In this document: in pieces, positions 16,851 to 25,404 of the stretch
How positions within the stretch are numbered: position 1 is the first letter of the stretch
How the letters are laid out: every line of letters starts with the position of its first letter
Assembly: GCA_964385405.1 (NCBI GenBank)
Contig: CAYLOT010000011.1
Coordinates: forward strand, 1-64,000
Direction of reading: 5' to 3'
Length of the DNA stretch: 64,000 bases
From: CAIZGX01 sp964385405
GTDB lineage: Bacteria > Bacteroidota > Bacteroidia > Flavobacteriales_D > Sanyastnellaceae
Translations under genes and position numbers: made by a program
Notes under the pieces: generated by a model
The model's input: the letters and a program-made list of their open reading frames with translations, nothing else
Database searches by the model: none
What the model was told of the DNA's origin: nothing

Positions 16851-17852
16851 ATGAAACAGCTGTTTTCAATCATATTTGTTTTTTTATTTGTTACTGCAGT
16901 AATAGCACAGCCTTGTGCAACAATTACGAGTAATATTTTGTGCGCAGACGCCCCTGTGACGACCGAACAATTGGTTTCCGCTCCATTCAATACCGGTTGT
17001 TTCAATTATTCAATGACCAATTTTTATAGCTTTCATACCGGAACCATACCCAATGGTGTGCTTGAAGCAGCATTATTGTTGGAGGATTGCGATGATTTTT
17101 CTGGGAACGATACCATGGGGCTTGTAGTTGCTGAACTAATTCCTTCTTCAGATCCGTGCTTGCCAGCATCATACAACATTATTAGTCCTTGTTTCTCCAC
17201 AGATTCGAGTGAAGTTTTTTTCGTCGGAGGATTACTGCCTGATCACGATTACGTAATTTTAGTTGGTTCAGATCACGACCCCCTTTTCGGCATTTGTTCT
17301 TACGATTTATTCATTGGAGGAACTGCTGTAGATATGATTGCAGGAACTTTCCCATACGAAATTGTTTTAGGCGAATCAACCTCTGCGATAGCACAAGGTG
17401 GAAGCCCAGGGACTACCTACACTTGGGATCCTATGCCAGAGTTTAGTGAAATTACGAGCGATTCAACCATGACTTTTTTCCCCACGGAAGAAGGGCAAAC
17501 CATTTCAATTTCCGCGGTTGGAACAATAGGAGACTGCACAGTTAATGCCCCCATTTTTGTAAATATTCTTTCTCCAATTTCAATTTACAACGCGTTAACG
17601 CCAAACGGAGATAACATTGATGATACCTGGACAATTACCGGAATCGATAGACCCGTTTTTGAAGCCGCGGTAGTAAGTGTTTTCGATCGCTGGGGACAAC
17701 AGGTCTTTAAGTCGCTCGGCTATCGTACGCCGTGGGATGGAACGAACAACGGGAAGTACTTGCCAACAGGCGCGTATTACTACGTGATTGAATTGAATAC
17801 TTACAACTTGTACATACCACCGTATGTCGGAATTGTTTCAATATTAAGATGA
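16851..17852 (+). CDS. T9SS cargo with gliding-associated C-terminal (CHU_C, type B) domain
   Basis: The 333-residue protein has a signal peptide (MKQLFSIIFVFLFVTAVIAQ), a cysteine-containing middle region (about 20-250), and a C-terminal type B sorting domain: YNALTPNGDNIDDTWTI, VSVFDRWGQQVF, the PWDGTNNGKYLPTGAYYYVI stretch and a final SILR. Such proteins leave through T9SS and usually need a cognate PorP/SprF-like partner, which is exactly the next gene (ATGA overlap). A TTG at 16839 in frame is rejected because the ATG at 16851 gives the proper signal peptide. Confidence 0.85.
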   Translation: MKQLFSIIFVFLFVTAVIAQPCATITSNILCADAPVTTEQLVSAPFNTGCFNYSMTNFYSFHTGTIPNGVLEAALLLEDCDDFSGNDTMGLVVAELIPSSDPCLPASYNIISPCFSTDSSEVFFVGGLLPDHDYVILVGSDHDPLFGICSYDLFIGGTAVDMIAGTFPYEIVLGESTSAIAQGGSPGTTYTWDPMPEFSEITSDSTMTFFPTEEGQTISISAVGTIGDCTVNAPIFVNILSPISIYNALTPNGDNIDDTWTITGIDRPVFEAAVVSVFDRWGQQVFKSLGYRTPWDGTNNGKYLPTGAYYYVIELNTYNLYIPPYVGIVSILR

Positions 17853-18775
17853 AGAAGGGACTGGGAATCATAGCGCTCTTGTGGATGTTCAGTTCCGTAG
17901 TGGATGCTCAACAGCTCACGCATTACACGAATTTCATTTACAATTATTTGAACTACAATCCAGCGGTTACCGGAAGTACCCCATGTCTCGAGGCACGTGT
18001 TGGATATCGTAAACAGTGGACTGGATTTCAAGGTGCTCCAACTACTGGATACGTCAACGTTCACAACAAATTTGGTATACGCCGATACAACTTTCATGGT
18101 GTTGGTGTTATGGTGGAAAACGACACGTACGGTCCTTTCGGAAGCACTTCGCTTGTTGCAAACTACGCTTACCATATGAAACTAACTAAAGGCTATTCCT
18201 TGTCTTATGGTGTAGGAGTGGGCTTCACTCAATTCCGTCTCGGTTTAGGTGGAATTACCATGCCCGATATTGAAATAGATCCCGTAATTGGAAATTCTCT
18301 CGGAGTAATTGTCGCACCCACTGTGAACGCAGGATTGTGGTTGTACCGAAGAGATCGTTTCTTTGGACTTTCAGTTCGTCAACTTACCCAACCTAAAGTT
18401 AAAGGGTTGCCAGATACTCAATTGAGAAGACACTACACCTTTGCATACGGAAAAGCCGTTCTAATTAATGACAACTTCACTTTCAAACCAGCTTTGTTGT
18501 TGAATTATGTTGGTCGAAGCAAACCGTCGTTAGAAGGACAAGTTATGTTGGACTATAAAAAAATTATCTCCGTAGGACTAGCTGGCAGAAGTGGTCATGG
18601 GGGGTCTGCTTTGGTAAAACTCGACGCACTTCCGTATTTAACAATCGCATACGCATACGATATCACAGCAAACCGTTTGCGCTATGCAGCAACCAATTCA
18701 CATGAGATAACCCTTGGGTTCCGCGCGTGTGGACTTAAAGAACGTAATCATGTTCCTTGCGCAGCATTCGACTAA
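17849..18775 (+). CDS. PorP/SprF family T9SS outer-membrane protein
   Basis: The 308-residue protein has a signal peptide and the family opening QQLTHYTNFIYNYLNYNPAV, followed by YRKQWTGFQGAP, all typical of PorP/SprF. Members are outer-membrane barrels that attach type B T9SS cargo to the surface. It starts in the ATGA overlap with the CHU_C cargo gene, so it is very probably that protein's dedicated partner. Its stop overlaps the next start (TAATG). Confidence 0.9.
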   Translation: MKKGLGIIALLWMFSSVVDAQQLTHYTNFIYNYLNYNPAVTGSTPCLEARVGYRKQWTGFQGAPTTGYVNVHNKFGIRRYNFHGVGVMVENDTYGPFGSTSLVANYAYHMKLTKGYSLSYGVGVGFTQFRLGLGGITMPDIEIDPVIGNSLGVIVAPTVNAGLWLYRRDRFFGLSVRQLTQPKVKGLPDTQLRRHYTFAYGKAVLINDNFTFKPALLLNYVGRSKPSLEGQVMLDYKKIISVGLAGRSGHGGSALVKLDALPYLTIAYAYDITANRLRYAATNSHEITLGFRACGLKERNHVPCAAFD

Positions 18776-19110
18776 TGAACATCGAAGAATTTTTCGAAAC
18801 CTGTCAATCTCTAAGCGAAGAAATTACTTCTGATTTACCTTTCGACGAAAGTTCTTTGGTTTTTCGAATTGAAAATAAAATCTTCGCCATGGTTGACCTT
18901 GATACATTCGAGAAAGGAATAAACCTGAAATGTGACCCCGAAAGGGCCATAGAGCTTCGAGAAACGTACAACGGCATTCAACCCGGCTATCACACCAACA
19001 AAAAGCACTGGAACCTTGTCATTCCCAACAGCGACGTTCCCGATAAACTGCTGAAAGAGCTTGTGCAACACAGCTACGACCTCGTTAAACCGAAACCGAA
19101 AAAACGATAA
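18775..19110 (+). CDS. MmcQ/YjbR family protein
   Basis: The 111-residue protein belongs to the MmcQ/YjbR (DUF419) family, a double-wing DNA-binding-like fold of uncertain role. Family features: an N-terminal helix ending in LPFDESSLVFRI, KIFAMVDLD, and GIQPGYHTNKKHWNLV (about 68-83). The ATG at 18775 overlaps the PorP/SprF stop by one base; the slightly longer in-frame start at 18757 would overlap that gene further and is less likely. It is the last gene of the run. Confidence 0.82.
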   Translation: MNIEEFFETCQSLSEEITSDLPFDESSLVFRIENKIFAMVDLDTFEKGINLKCDPERAIELRETYNGIQPGYHTNKKHWNLVIPNSDVPDKLLKELVQHSYDLVKPKPKKR

Positions 19111-19121
19111 TTCGAAGAAGC

Positions 19122-19631
19122 TTACACTAAGGTGTATTTGTAAGTCTTAAACGCGAACGCATGCTTCTCATCAACCTCTTGTTCCAAGATTAATTCACGC
19201 GTATACAAACTCGCATCGAACTCTGGAAAAAAAGCGTGTGCACCCTGAAATTCAGCTTCGATGTGCGTGAGGTAAATATGCTGAACAAATCCTTCGTGGA
19301 GCGCCCATGCATAGATTTGCTCACCGCCAATGATGAAAACCTCAGACTCCCCACCTTCACGAGCAAAGCCCAACGCGCGACTTAACTCGTCAAATACCAC
19401 ACAACCTGGCGCGTTGTAATTTTTATCGCGAGATAATACGATGTTCACACGATTTTTGAACGGCCGAAATGCCTCGGGAATACTTTCGTAGTTTTTTCTT
19501 CCCATAATTATATGATGGCCCTTCGTAGTTTCCTTAAAGAACTTCATATCATTCGGAAGATGCCACATTAAATCGTTGTCTTTACCAATCTCACGATTCA
19601 AGCCCATGGCTGCTATTAATGATATTTCCAT
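19122..19631 (-). CDS. folA: Dihydrofolate reductase
   Basis: Reduces dihydrofolate to tetrahydrofolate with NADPH. The 169-residue protein starts MEISLIAAMGLNREIGKDNDLMWHLPNDM, and carries TKGHHIIMGRKNYESIP and FIIGGEQIYAWAL, the main substrate and cofactor binding motifs. Note that the first of these stretches is quoted here only as a position: residues 1-29. It follows thyA with a one-base overlap (TAATG), the standard pairing, since ThyA produces the dihydrofolate that FolA recycles. Confidence 0.96.
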   Translation of the reverse strand: MEISLIAAMGLNREIGKDNDLMWHLPNDMKFFKETTKGHHIIMGRKNYESIPEAFRPFKNRVNIVLSRDKNYNAPGCVVFDELSRALGFAREGGESEVFIIGGEQIYAWALHEGFVQHIYLTHIEAEFQGAHAFFPEFDASLYTRELILEQEVDEKHAFAFKTYKYTLV

Positions 19632-20425
19632 TAGACAGCTACTGCGGCTTTAATGTGTGGGTGCGGATCGTAGTTCTCAATTGAAATGTCGTCAATGGTG
19701 AAAGCGAAAAGATCTTTCACATTCGGATTCAATTTCAATGTTGGAAGTGGGCGGAGCTCGCGTGTCAATTGAAGTTTCGCCTGCTCAACGTGGTTGGTGT
19801 ATAAATGCACATCGCCGCCTGTCCAAACAAAATCTCCAACTTCCAAATCGCACACTTGCGCAATCATATGAACCAACAGTGCGTATGAAGCAATGTTGAA
19901 TGGAACACCTAAAAATGTATCGCAACTTCTTTGATACAATTGACAACTCAACTTGCCTTCAGCCACATAAAACTGAAATAAACAGTGACAAGGTGGAAGT
20001 GCCATTTCTTCAATGAATGAGGGATTCCAAGCCGAAACAATGTGCCTGCGACTGTTCGGATTGTTCTTTAATCCATTCACTAAATTCACTATTTGATCGG
20101 TTGATGTGCCATCTGGATTAGGCCATGAACGCCATTGATAGCCATAAACCGGACCGAGGTTTCCATTTTCATCGGCCCATTCATCCCAAATTGAAACTCC
20201 GTTTTCTTTCAAATATGAAATATTCGTATCGCCTTTTAAAAACCAAAGTAATTCGTGAAAAATACTGCGCGTATGCAGTTTTTTCGTTGTCATTAAAGGA
20301 AATCCTTCCGCTAAATTAAAACGCATCTGATGCCCGAAAACACTGTATGTTCCGGTCCCTGTGCGGTCTTCCTTTTTTACACCGTTGTCTAAGAGGTGTT
20401 GCAACAATTCGTGGTACTGCTTCAT
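19631..20425 (-). CDS. thyA: Thymidylate synthase
   Basis: Methylates dUMP to dTMP using methylene-tetrahydrofolate. The 264-residue length equals that of E. coli ThyA, and the N-terminus MKQYHELLQHLLDNG aligns at residue 1, so the start is secure. Seen: KKEDRTGTGT, the active-site LPPCHCLFQFYV, YQRSCDTFLGVPFNIASYA and the C-terminal YDPHPHIKAAVAV. The start codon is only 4 bases after a TACTTTTG -7 element, so the mRNA is likely leaderless. thyA and folA form an operon. Confidence 0.97.
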   Translation of the reverse strand: MKQYHELLQHLLDNGVKKEDRTGTGTYSVFGHQMRFNLAEGFPLMTTKKLHTRSIFHELLWFLKGDTNISYLKENGVSIWDEWADENGNLGPVYGYQWRSWPNPDGTSTDQIVNLVNGLKNNPNSRRHIVSAWNPSFIEEMALPPCHCLFQFYVAEGKLSCQLYQRSCDTFLGVPFNIASYALLVHMIAQVCDLEVGDFVWTGGDVHLYTNHVEQAKLQLTRELRPLPTLKLNPNVKDLFAFTIDDISIENYDPHPHIKAAVAV

Positions 20426-20429
20426 GTTT

Positions 20430-20437
20430 CAAAAGTA
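20430..20437 (-). promoter_or_regulatory. -7 element of thyA, 4 bases from the ATG
   Basis: Read on the minus strand this is TACTTTTG, matching TAnnTTTG, followed by four bases and the thyA ATG. Because the ThyA N-terminus is fixed by homology, this is the best single case in the window for a leaderless transcript. Confidence 0.65.
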
Positions 20438-20470
20438 ATTGACGACGATCAAAAAAAAATGAAGTGTTCA

Positions 20471-20489
20471 AAAAGGAGTTGTTCCTTTT
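20471..20489 (-). terminator. Hairpin with T-run after the phosphatase remnant
   Basis: Inverted repeat AAAAGGA / TCCTTTT with a 5-base loop, followed on the minus strand by a T-rich stretch with nine consecutive T about 15 bases on. It lies 24 bases after the stop of the phosphatase fragment and would end its transcript before thyA. Confidence 0.5.
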
Positions 20490-20513
20490 GACAAGTTTGA
20501 ATATGTTCAATCT

Positions 20514-20738
20514 TCAGAGCCGAAAACTCACCCATGTGGCATCGTCGGTTTGATCTTGTGAACCCTTCCAGGACGCAAACAAATCGTCGATACCACATCT
20601 GTTTCCCAAGAAAACCTGACCACTTTCAATCCACTGAATAAGACCACTCATTCTTAAACGCTTATTTGTAGCCTCGCCTATCTGATCATAAAGTCCATCT
20701 GAACAACCGATAATTAGAAGTCTTAACAATTCCTGCAA
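20514..20738 (-). pseudogene. C-terminal remnant of a PP2C/SpoIIE-type protein phosphatase
   Basis: About 70 codons read IIGCSDGLYDQIGEATNKR ... DLFASWKG ... QTDDATWVSFRL and then stop. The CSDGLYDQIG and QTDDATWVSF parts match the last two motifs of PP2C/SpoIIE phosphatases (known pattern SDGxxDQ and TDDxTxx). The upstream catalytic motifs are absent: the frame is closed by TAA two codons before the first possible start (TTG), and the next 170 bases show no phosphatase-like coding in any minus frame. The terminator-like hairpin downstream is kept. I read it as a 5'-truncated gene; expression as a 74-residue peptide is not excluded. Confidence 0.55.
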
Positions 20739-20905
20739 AAGTTATGGGCGGTGCAATCATTATTGCCATTTAATACCAAATCGATAATTCTCAGATAAAA
20801 AACACCAGGGGATCAGTTCTCAGAAGTGCGAGAATATTTTTGAAAATGGGAACAATACAAAAAAGTAAAAGTTGATTCATTTCATGCTTTAAGCCGTTAA
20901 CCAAA
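20739..20905. other. Non-coding gap after rodA
   Basis: I see no gene here. There is one weak inverted repeat (TTCTC / GAGAA, near 20817-20834) and AT-rich DNA. With 20426-20738 it makes up the only long stretch in the window without an intact gene. Confidence 0.5.
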
Positions 20906-22228
20906 TCATCTGAAAATGCTCAATCGCTCTGCGTCGAGGCGTATCATAATAAACAAAAGCATGGTGAACGCCATAAGAGAAGATCCGCCGTAACTAAAGA
21001 AAGGCAGAGGAATTCCAATAATTGGCGCCAATCCTAGAACCATTCCAATATTAATAAGCAGATGCATGAATATGATGGCCGCAACGCAATAGCCATAGAC
21101 ACGAGAAAACTGCGATCGCTGACGTTCGGCCAAGGCCACAAGTCGGTAAATTAATGCAAAAAACAATAAAATGACTAGCACACTTCCAACAAAGCCCCAC
21201 TCTTCAGCCACTGCACTGAAAATAAAATCTGTCCATTGCTCCGGCACGTAATTGTTCTGTGTCATTGGGCCTTGATGAAACCCTCTTCCAAAAAATCCTC
21301 CCGAACCGACGGTAATCTTTGCCATTTCAGAGTTGTAAGTGGCGTCTTCCCGCTCAACAGGTAAAGAGAGCATGACATAAATGCGTTCCTTGTGGTGCTT
21401 CTCTAGTACGTTGTCTACAATATAATTGATGGAAAAGGAAAGAGTTGAAGCCAAAACAAACGAGAGAAGAATAACCGAATACAGCATTCTTCGGGATCTT
21501 GGAACAATGAAGTTTCGAACGAAAATCAACGCAAGTACGGCCAATACAAACAGCACCAATAAAAAAGTAAATATGGAACTCTGCTCTCCGAAATACGGAT
21601 AGGTGGTTTTACCTGCTCCAATAACAATACTAAGTGTCCCAATTACTACACTGGCGAAACCTGCTATCAAAACATTACCCGACATGCCCTCGCGATACAT
21701 CACAAGTATGAAAGCCAAAAAAGTTAAAAGTGATCCTACGTCGGGTTGAAGTAGAATAAGCAACGCAGGCAACCCCATAATTGCAAACGCTTGAATTCGG
21801 GTTCGAAGATTTTTCAACTGCACTCCAGAACTTGAAATAAACTTCGAAAGAAAAAGTCCAACACCAATTTTCGAAAACTCACTGGGTTGAATTCCAAAAT
21901 CGCCAATTCCAAACCACGCCTTCGCCCCGTTGACTTCCTTTCCAACTAATAAAACCAACATGAGCAACAAAACAAAAAACAGATAAATGAAAACAGCAAG
22001 TTTGCTGAAGACTTCAGCATCTAAATACAAAATCACAACAATCAAAAAAGTACACACACCAATCCAAACCAACTGTTTTCCATATTCTTCAGAAAAACTA
22101 AACGGACTTGGCATTAAAGGATTATACGCGGCACTGTAAATAGAAAGCCAACCAAACAAAACCAACGCGGCGTACAAGGCAATGGTGCCCCAATCGAGTT
22201 GTAAATTTTGTTTATTCGATGCTGCCAC
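20906..22228 (-). CDS. rodA: Rod-shape peptidoglycan glycosyltransferase RodA
   Basis: SEDS-family polymerase that builds glycan strands with PBP2 in the elongasome. The 440-residue protein has about ten membrane helices. Seen: FGIGDFGIQPSEFSKIG, LLQPDVGSLL, FGRGFHQGPMTQNNYVPEQW, FIFSAVAEEWGFVG and PFFSYGGSS, all diagnostic for FtsW/RodA. The position after mrdA identifies it as RodA. It starts with GTG in a TAGTG overlap with the mrdA stop, so translation is coupled. It is the last gene of the mreBCD-mrdA-rodA operon. Confidence 0.95.
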   Translation of the reverse strand: MAASNKQNLQLDWGTIALYAALVLFGWLSIYSAAYNPLMPSPFSFSEEYGKQLVWIGVCTFLIVVILYLDAEVFSKLAVFIYLFFVLLLMLVLLVGKEVNGAKAWFGIGDFGIQPSEFSKIGVGLFLSKFISSSGVQLKNLRTRIQAFAIMGLPALLILLQPDVGSLLTFLAFILVMYREGMSGNVLIAGFASVVIGTLSIVIGAGKTTYPYFGEQSSIFTFLLVLFVLAVLALIFVRNFIVPRSRRMLYSVILLSFVLASTLSFSINYIVDNVLEKHHKERIYVMLSLPVEREDATYNSEMAKITVGSGGFFGRGFHQGPMTQNNYVPEQWTDFIFSAVAEEWGFVGSVLVILLFFALIYRLVALAERQRSQFSRVYGYCVAAIIFMHLLINIGMVLGLAPIIGIPLPFFSYGGSSLMAFTMLLFIMIRLDAERLSIFR

Positions 22229-24036
22229 TAGTTGAGAATTTTCGCGTTCATGATAAACTCTTCTCTGCCTGTATTGGTAGTTCCTCCCTTCAAGTATTTT
22301 TCAATCATTAAACTTGAAATTGGCGCCGCCCATGTTCCTCCAAAACCGGCGTATTCAACATAAACGGCGAGGGCTATTTTCGGATTTTCTTTTGGCGCAA
22401 AACAAACGAAAACACTGTGGTCTTCTCTTGGTTCATTTTGAACCGTACCTGTCTTTCCACAAATAACAATATCTGGAAGTTTAATGCTGTTCGCGGTTCC
22501 TCCCGGTCCAACAACCTTTTCCATTGCGTTAACCACGGTCTCAAAATATTCAGGCTTCACTCCAACATCTACGCGTGTCACATACTCCGAACGAGCAGAA
22601 CCACCTCTTCCAATTTGTTTCACTGTATGAGGCGGAACATAGAATCCGCGATTCGCAATTATGCATGCCAGGTTGCACATCTGAACTGGGTTAATCAATA
22701 ACTCTCCTTCACCAATAGCTATGGAATAGATGGTAGAGAAGTTCCATGCGTTCACTCCGTACTTCTTGTTGTAATACTCCGTGCCTGGAACATTTCCTTT
22801 TTTCATGCCGGGCAAATCGCTTCCCAAGTTTGAACCAAAGCCTAATTTTCGAATTTGCTCATTCCAAATTGAAAGGCCCATTGCAGCATCCTTTGCGCGG
22901 TTATTCGGATCTCTGTTGGCTTCCACCACACGCTGTAAAACCCCTCTGAAGTAAGGGTTACATGAATGAACTATTGCCAATTCTAAATCGTCCATGCTGT
23001 GTGCACCATGACAGCCAATTAAACTTCTATTACACGCTATTCGAGTGTCTTTGGTAATGGCGCCTAATTGTAAAGCTGTAAGGGATTGTGCCAATTTGAA
23101 AATAGACCCAGGTCTATACTGCGCTTGAGTAGCGCGATTGAAGAGCGGCTTCAAAGGATCCTTAGCAAGCGCAGCGAAATTCTGACCGCGCGCTCTTCCA
23201 ACCAACAAATTCGGGTCGAATGTAGGTGCCGAAACCAAGGCCAATATTTCTCCAGTCGACGGTTCAATCGCTACAATACAGCCACGTTTATTCTGCATTA
23301 GTTTTTCACCGTACTTCTGCAACTCCGCGTCAATGGTAGCGTACAAATCAACCCCCTCTTGCGCTGCGCTGTCTAATTGTCCATTCGCTACGCTGTGTTC
23401 TACGCCCAGGTTATCGCGATAAACATATTTAATTCCGCGTTTTCCACGCAACTCTTTCTCGTAAGATTTTTCAATTCCGTTCAACCCAATGTAGTCACCT
23501 TTACGGTAATCGGGATGCGATTTCAAAATATCGCCGTTCACTTCACCCACATCTCCAAGCACAAGTGCTCCAAGGTTTTCCGGATACGTTCTTAATGTTC
23601 TTGCTTGAACGAAAAAGCCTGGGAATTTGTAGAGCCTCTCCGCGAACAAGGCGTATTCCTCAGGAAGCATTTGTTTAATAACAGGCGAAGGCTTGTATTT
23701 GACATTTGGGTAGGTAACGGCCTTCTTTAATATTTCCTTCAGCTCTTCGTAAGGCAAATTCACCAACTTACAGAAGTCAGTGGTGTCGAAAGGTTGAAGG
23801 TCCTTAGGCAAAACCATTAAATCGTAAACAGTCTGATTCGTCACCAATACCTTTCCGTTTCTATCAAAGATGTTTCCTCGAGATGGGTAAACAACTACCT
23901 CGCGCTCTGTTAATCGAGAGCCTTTATTTTTCCATTCACTTGTAGCAACCTGCAAAGCAAAAAGACGCACTATGTAAATAACACAGATGGTTCCAACAAT
24001 AAACAAGAAAGTATACCGGCGGTTGTCGTTGTTCAA
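22228..24036 (-). CDS. mrdA: Penicillin-binding protein 2 (elongation transpeptidase)
   Basis: Cross-links peptidoglycan during side-wall elongation. The 602-residue protein has one N-terminal membrane helix (about 9-27), a PBP dimerisation domain (YPSRGNIFDRNG, DVGEVNGD), and a transpeptidase domain with SxxK in PGSIFKLAQS, SxN in HSCNPYF and KTG in CGKTGTVQNEP. The start is TTG at 24036, 5 bases after the mreD stop; no ATG lies before the membrane helix, so TTG is the most likely initiator. It is coupled to rodA by a one-base overlap. Confidence 0.94.
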   Translation of the reverse strand: MNNDNRRYTFLFIVGTICVIYIVRLFALQVATSEWKNKGSRLTEREVVVYPSRGNIFDRNGKVLVTNQTVYDLMVLPKDLQPFDTTDFCKLVNLPYEELKEILKKAVTYPNVKYKPSPVIKQMLPEEYALFAERLYKFPGFFVQARTLRTYPENLGALVLGDVGEVNGDILKSHPDYRKGDYIGLNGIEKSYEKELRGKRGIKYVYRDNLGVEHSVANGQLDSAAQEGVDLYATIDAELQKYGEKLMQNKRGCIVAIEPSTGEILALVSAPTFDPNLLVGRARGQNFAALAKDPLKPLFNRATQAQYRPGSIFKLAQSLTALQLGAITKDTRIACNRSLIGCHGAHSMDDLELAIVHSCNPYFRGVLQRVVEANRDPNNRAKDAAMGLSIWNEQIRKLGFGSNLGSDLPGMKKGNVPGTEYYNKKYGVNAWNFSTIYSIAIGEGELLINPVQMCNLACIIANRGFYVPPHTVKQIGRGGSARSEYVTRVDVGVKPEYFETVVNAMEKVVGPGGTANSIKLPDIVICGKTGTVQNEPREDHSVFVCFAPKENPKIALAVYVEYAGFGGTWAAPISSLMIEKYLKGGTTNTGREEFIMNAKILN

Positions 24037-24041
24037 AGTAA

Positions 24042-24548
24042 TTAACTGCTTTTCTTAACTGGCGAAATTAAGAGTTGAGCCAAAATCATAAGCAATAAAG
24101 TTGCAATAGAACTTAACAAAATATGAAACAATTGGAAGAAGAATTTATCCCAACGCAAAAACTCGAAAAAGATTAACCACGTGTGATGCGCAAACGTCAG
24201 AATTCCAGCATATGTCGTGTACCAAGCCAATCCCATCTTGTGAATGGTAGGCTTCAAATTTGAGTCATAGCCTTCGCGTGGGGCTAACATTTTTTGCACC
24301 AGCGGCTGAAGAAAGGTAAGAAGTAAACAAGCCGAAGTGTGAAGACCCGGAGGACCCGTGAACAAGTCCATTAGAACTCCACTAAAAAATCCAATCAATA
24401 ACATCGCCCATCTTGGCGTGTCAAAGGGAAACATGAGTAAGCTGAAAATGTACATAAATGGAAGAACCAATCCATCGAACAACTGAATTCTACTCACCAC
24501 CAAGGCTTGTAAAAGCACGAAAAGAAATATGCGCAAATAGTTCATCAT
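24042..24548 (-). CDS. mreD: Rod shape-determining protein MreD
   Basis: The 168-residue protein is almost entirely hydrophobic with about five membrane helices, and includes FFSGVLMDLFTGPPGLHTSA, where the DLFTGPPGLH part is typical of MreD. It links MreC to the elongation complex in the inner membrane. Its ATG overlaps the mreC stop as ATGA. The sequence is poorly conserved in this family, so operon position carries much of the identification. Confidence 0.88.
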   Translation of the reverse strand: MMNYLRIFLFVLLQALVVSRIQLFDGLVLPFMYIFSLLMFPFDTPRWAMLLIGFFSGVLMDLFTGPPGLHTSACLLLTFLQPLVQKMLAPREGYDSNLKPTIHKMGLAWYTTYAGILTFAHHTWLIFFEFLRWDKFFFQLFHILLSSIATLLLMILAQLLISPVKKSS

Positions 24549-25384
24549 TCTTCTCCTCCGTCTGCTATAATTTGTTGTTGTTGAAGAGAATCAATCTCCA
24601 TTTTCTGAAGATTCTTCACCACTTGAACCCAGGCTACTTTTCTGTAGTCAGTGGCTAATTTAACTTTTATCCGATGGAAGTTTTCCTCTGGTTTATCCTC
24701 TAATGCTTCAACACTTCCAATAAGCATTCCTTCTGGGAAGTGACTGGAAAAGCCTGTTGTAACTACCGTATCGCCTACATTAATGTACACGTGCTTTGGA
24801 ATTTCTTTCACGAACGCAAATAAAGGATCTCCGCCCGGCCACTCTAAAATTCCAAATTCACCCGTTCCTTTCATCTTCACCGAACCTTGAAATTTCGTGT
24901 GAAGGACGGGCATGACAATGGAATAATTCTTACTCACACTGCTCACAATTCCAACTATACTTCCGTTCGCAATTACACCCATCTCAATGCCAATACCTTC
25001 AGCATATCCCTTGTTCAGGGTGAGGTAATTTCGCTTTCGACTTACAGTAGCATTAACCACTTTCGCAGGGGTATAAGTAAATTGCTGTCGCACGCCCTGT
25101 GCTTTGAACGTTGCGGTATCAGAGGTAATATAATTTTCTGGAAGTAAGCTGCGTAAGGCTGCGTTTTCAATGGCCAGCTGATCATTGATTTCAGCGAGTC
25201 TCAAATAACTCGTAAACTCGTCCCGCTTCTCATAAATGTAACCCACGAAATCAGAGCTGTGACGAATAAATTCTTTCCTATGAAAATTGTTTTCAGAAAA
25301 CAAAACAATCATCGAAAAAACTTGAAGCACTAAGAACAACAAAAGCACGTGAAATCGTTGCAACAATGCCAAAAGATTACCCAT
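24545..25384 (-). CDS. mreC: Rod shape-determining protein MreC
   Basis: Bitopic membrane protein that organises the elongasome in the periplasm. The 279 residues consist of an N-terminal helix (about 8-30), a coiled coil (about 60-100, RLAEINDQLAIENAALRSLL), and a beta domain with LNKGYAEGIGIEMGVIANGS, IVGIVSSVSKNYS and VGDTVVTTGFSSHFPEG, typical of MreC. It lies between mreB (20 bases away) and mreD (4-base overlap). Confidence 0.94.
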   Translation of the reverse strand: MGNLLALLQRFHVLLLFLVLQVFSMIVLFSENNFHRKEFIRHSSDFVGYIYEKRDEFTSYLRLAEINDQLAIENAALRSLLPENYITSDTATFKAQGVRQQFTYTPAKVVNATVSRKRNYLTLNKGYAEGIGIEMGVIANGSIVGIVSSVSKNYSIVMPVLHTKFQGSVKMKGTGEFGILEWPGGDPLFAFVKEIPKHVYINVGDTVVTTGFSSHFPEGMLIGSVEALEDKPEENFHRIKVKLATDYRKVAWVQVVKNLQKMEIDSLQQQQIIADGGEE

Positions 25385-25404
25385 TCTGCTTTCGTGTTAA
25401 CGAA

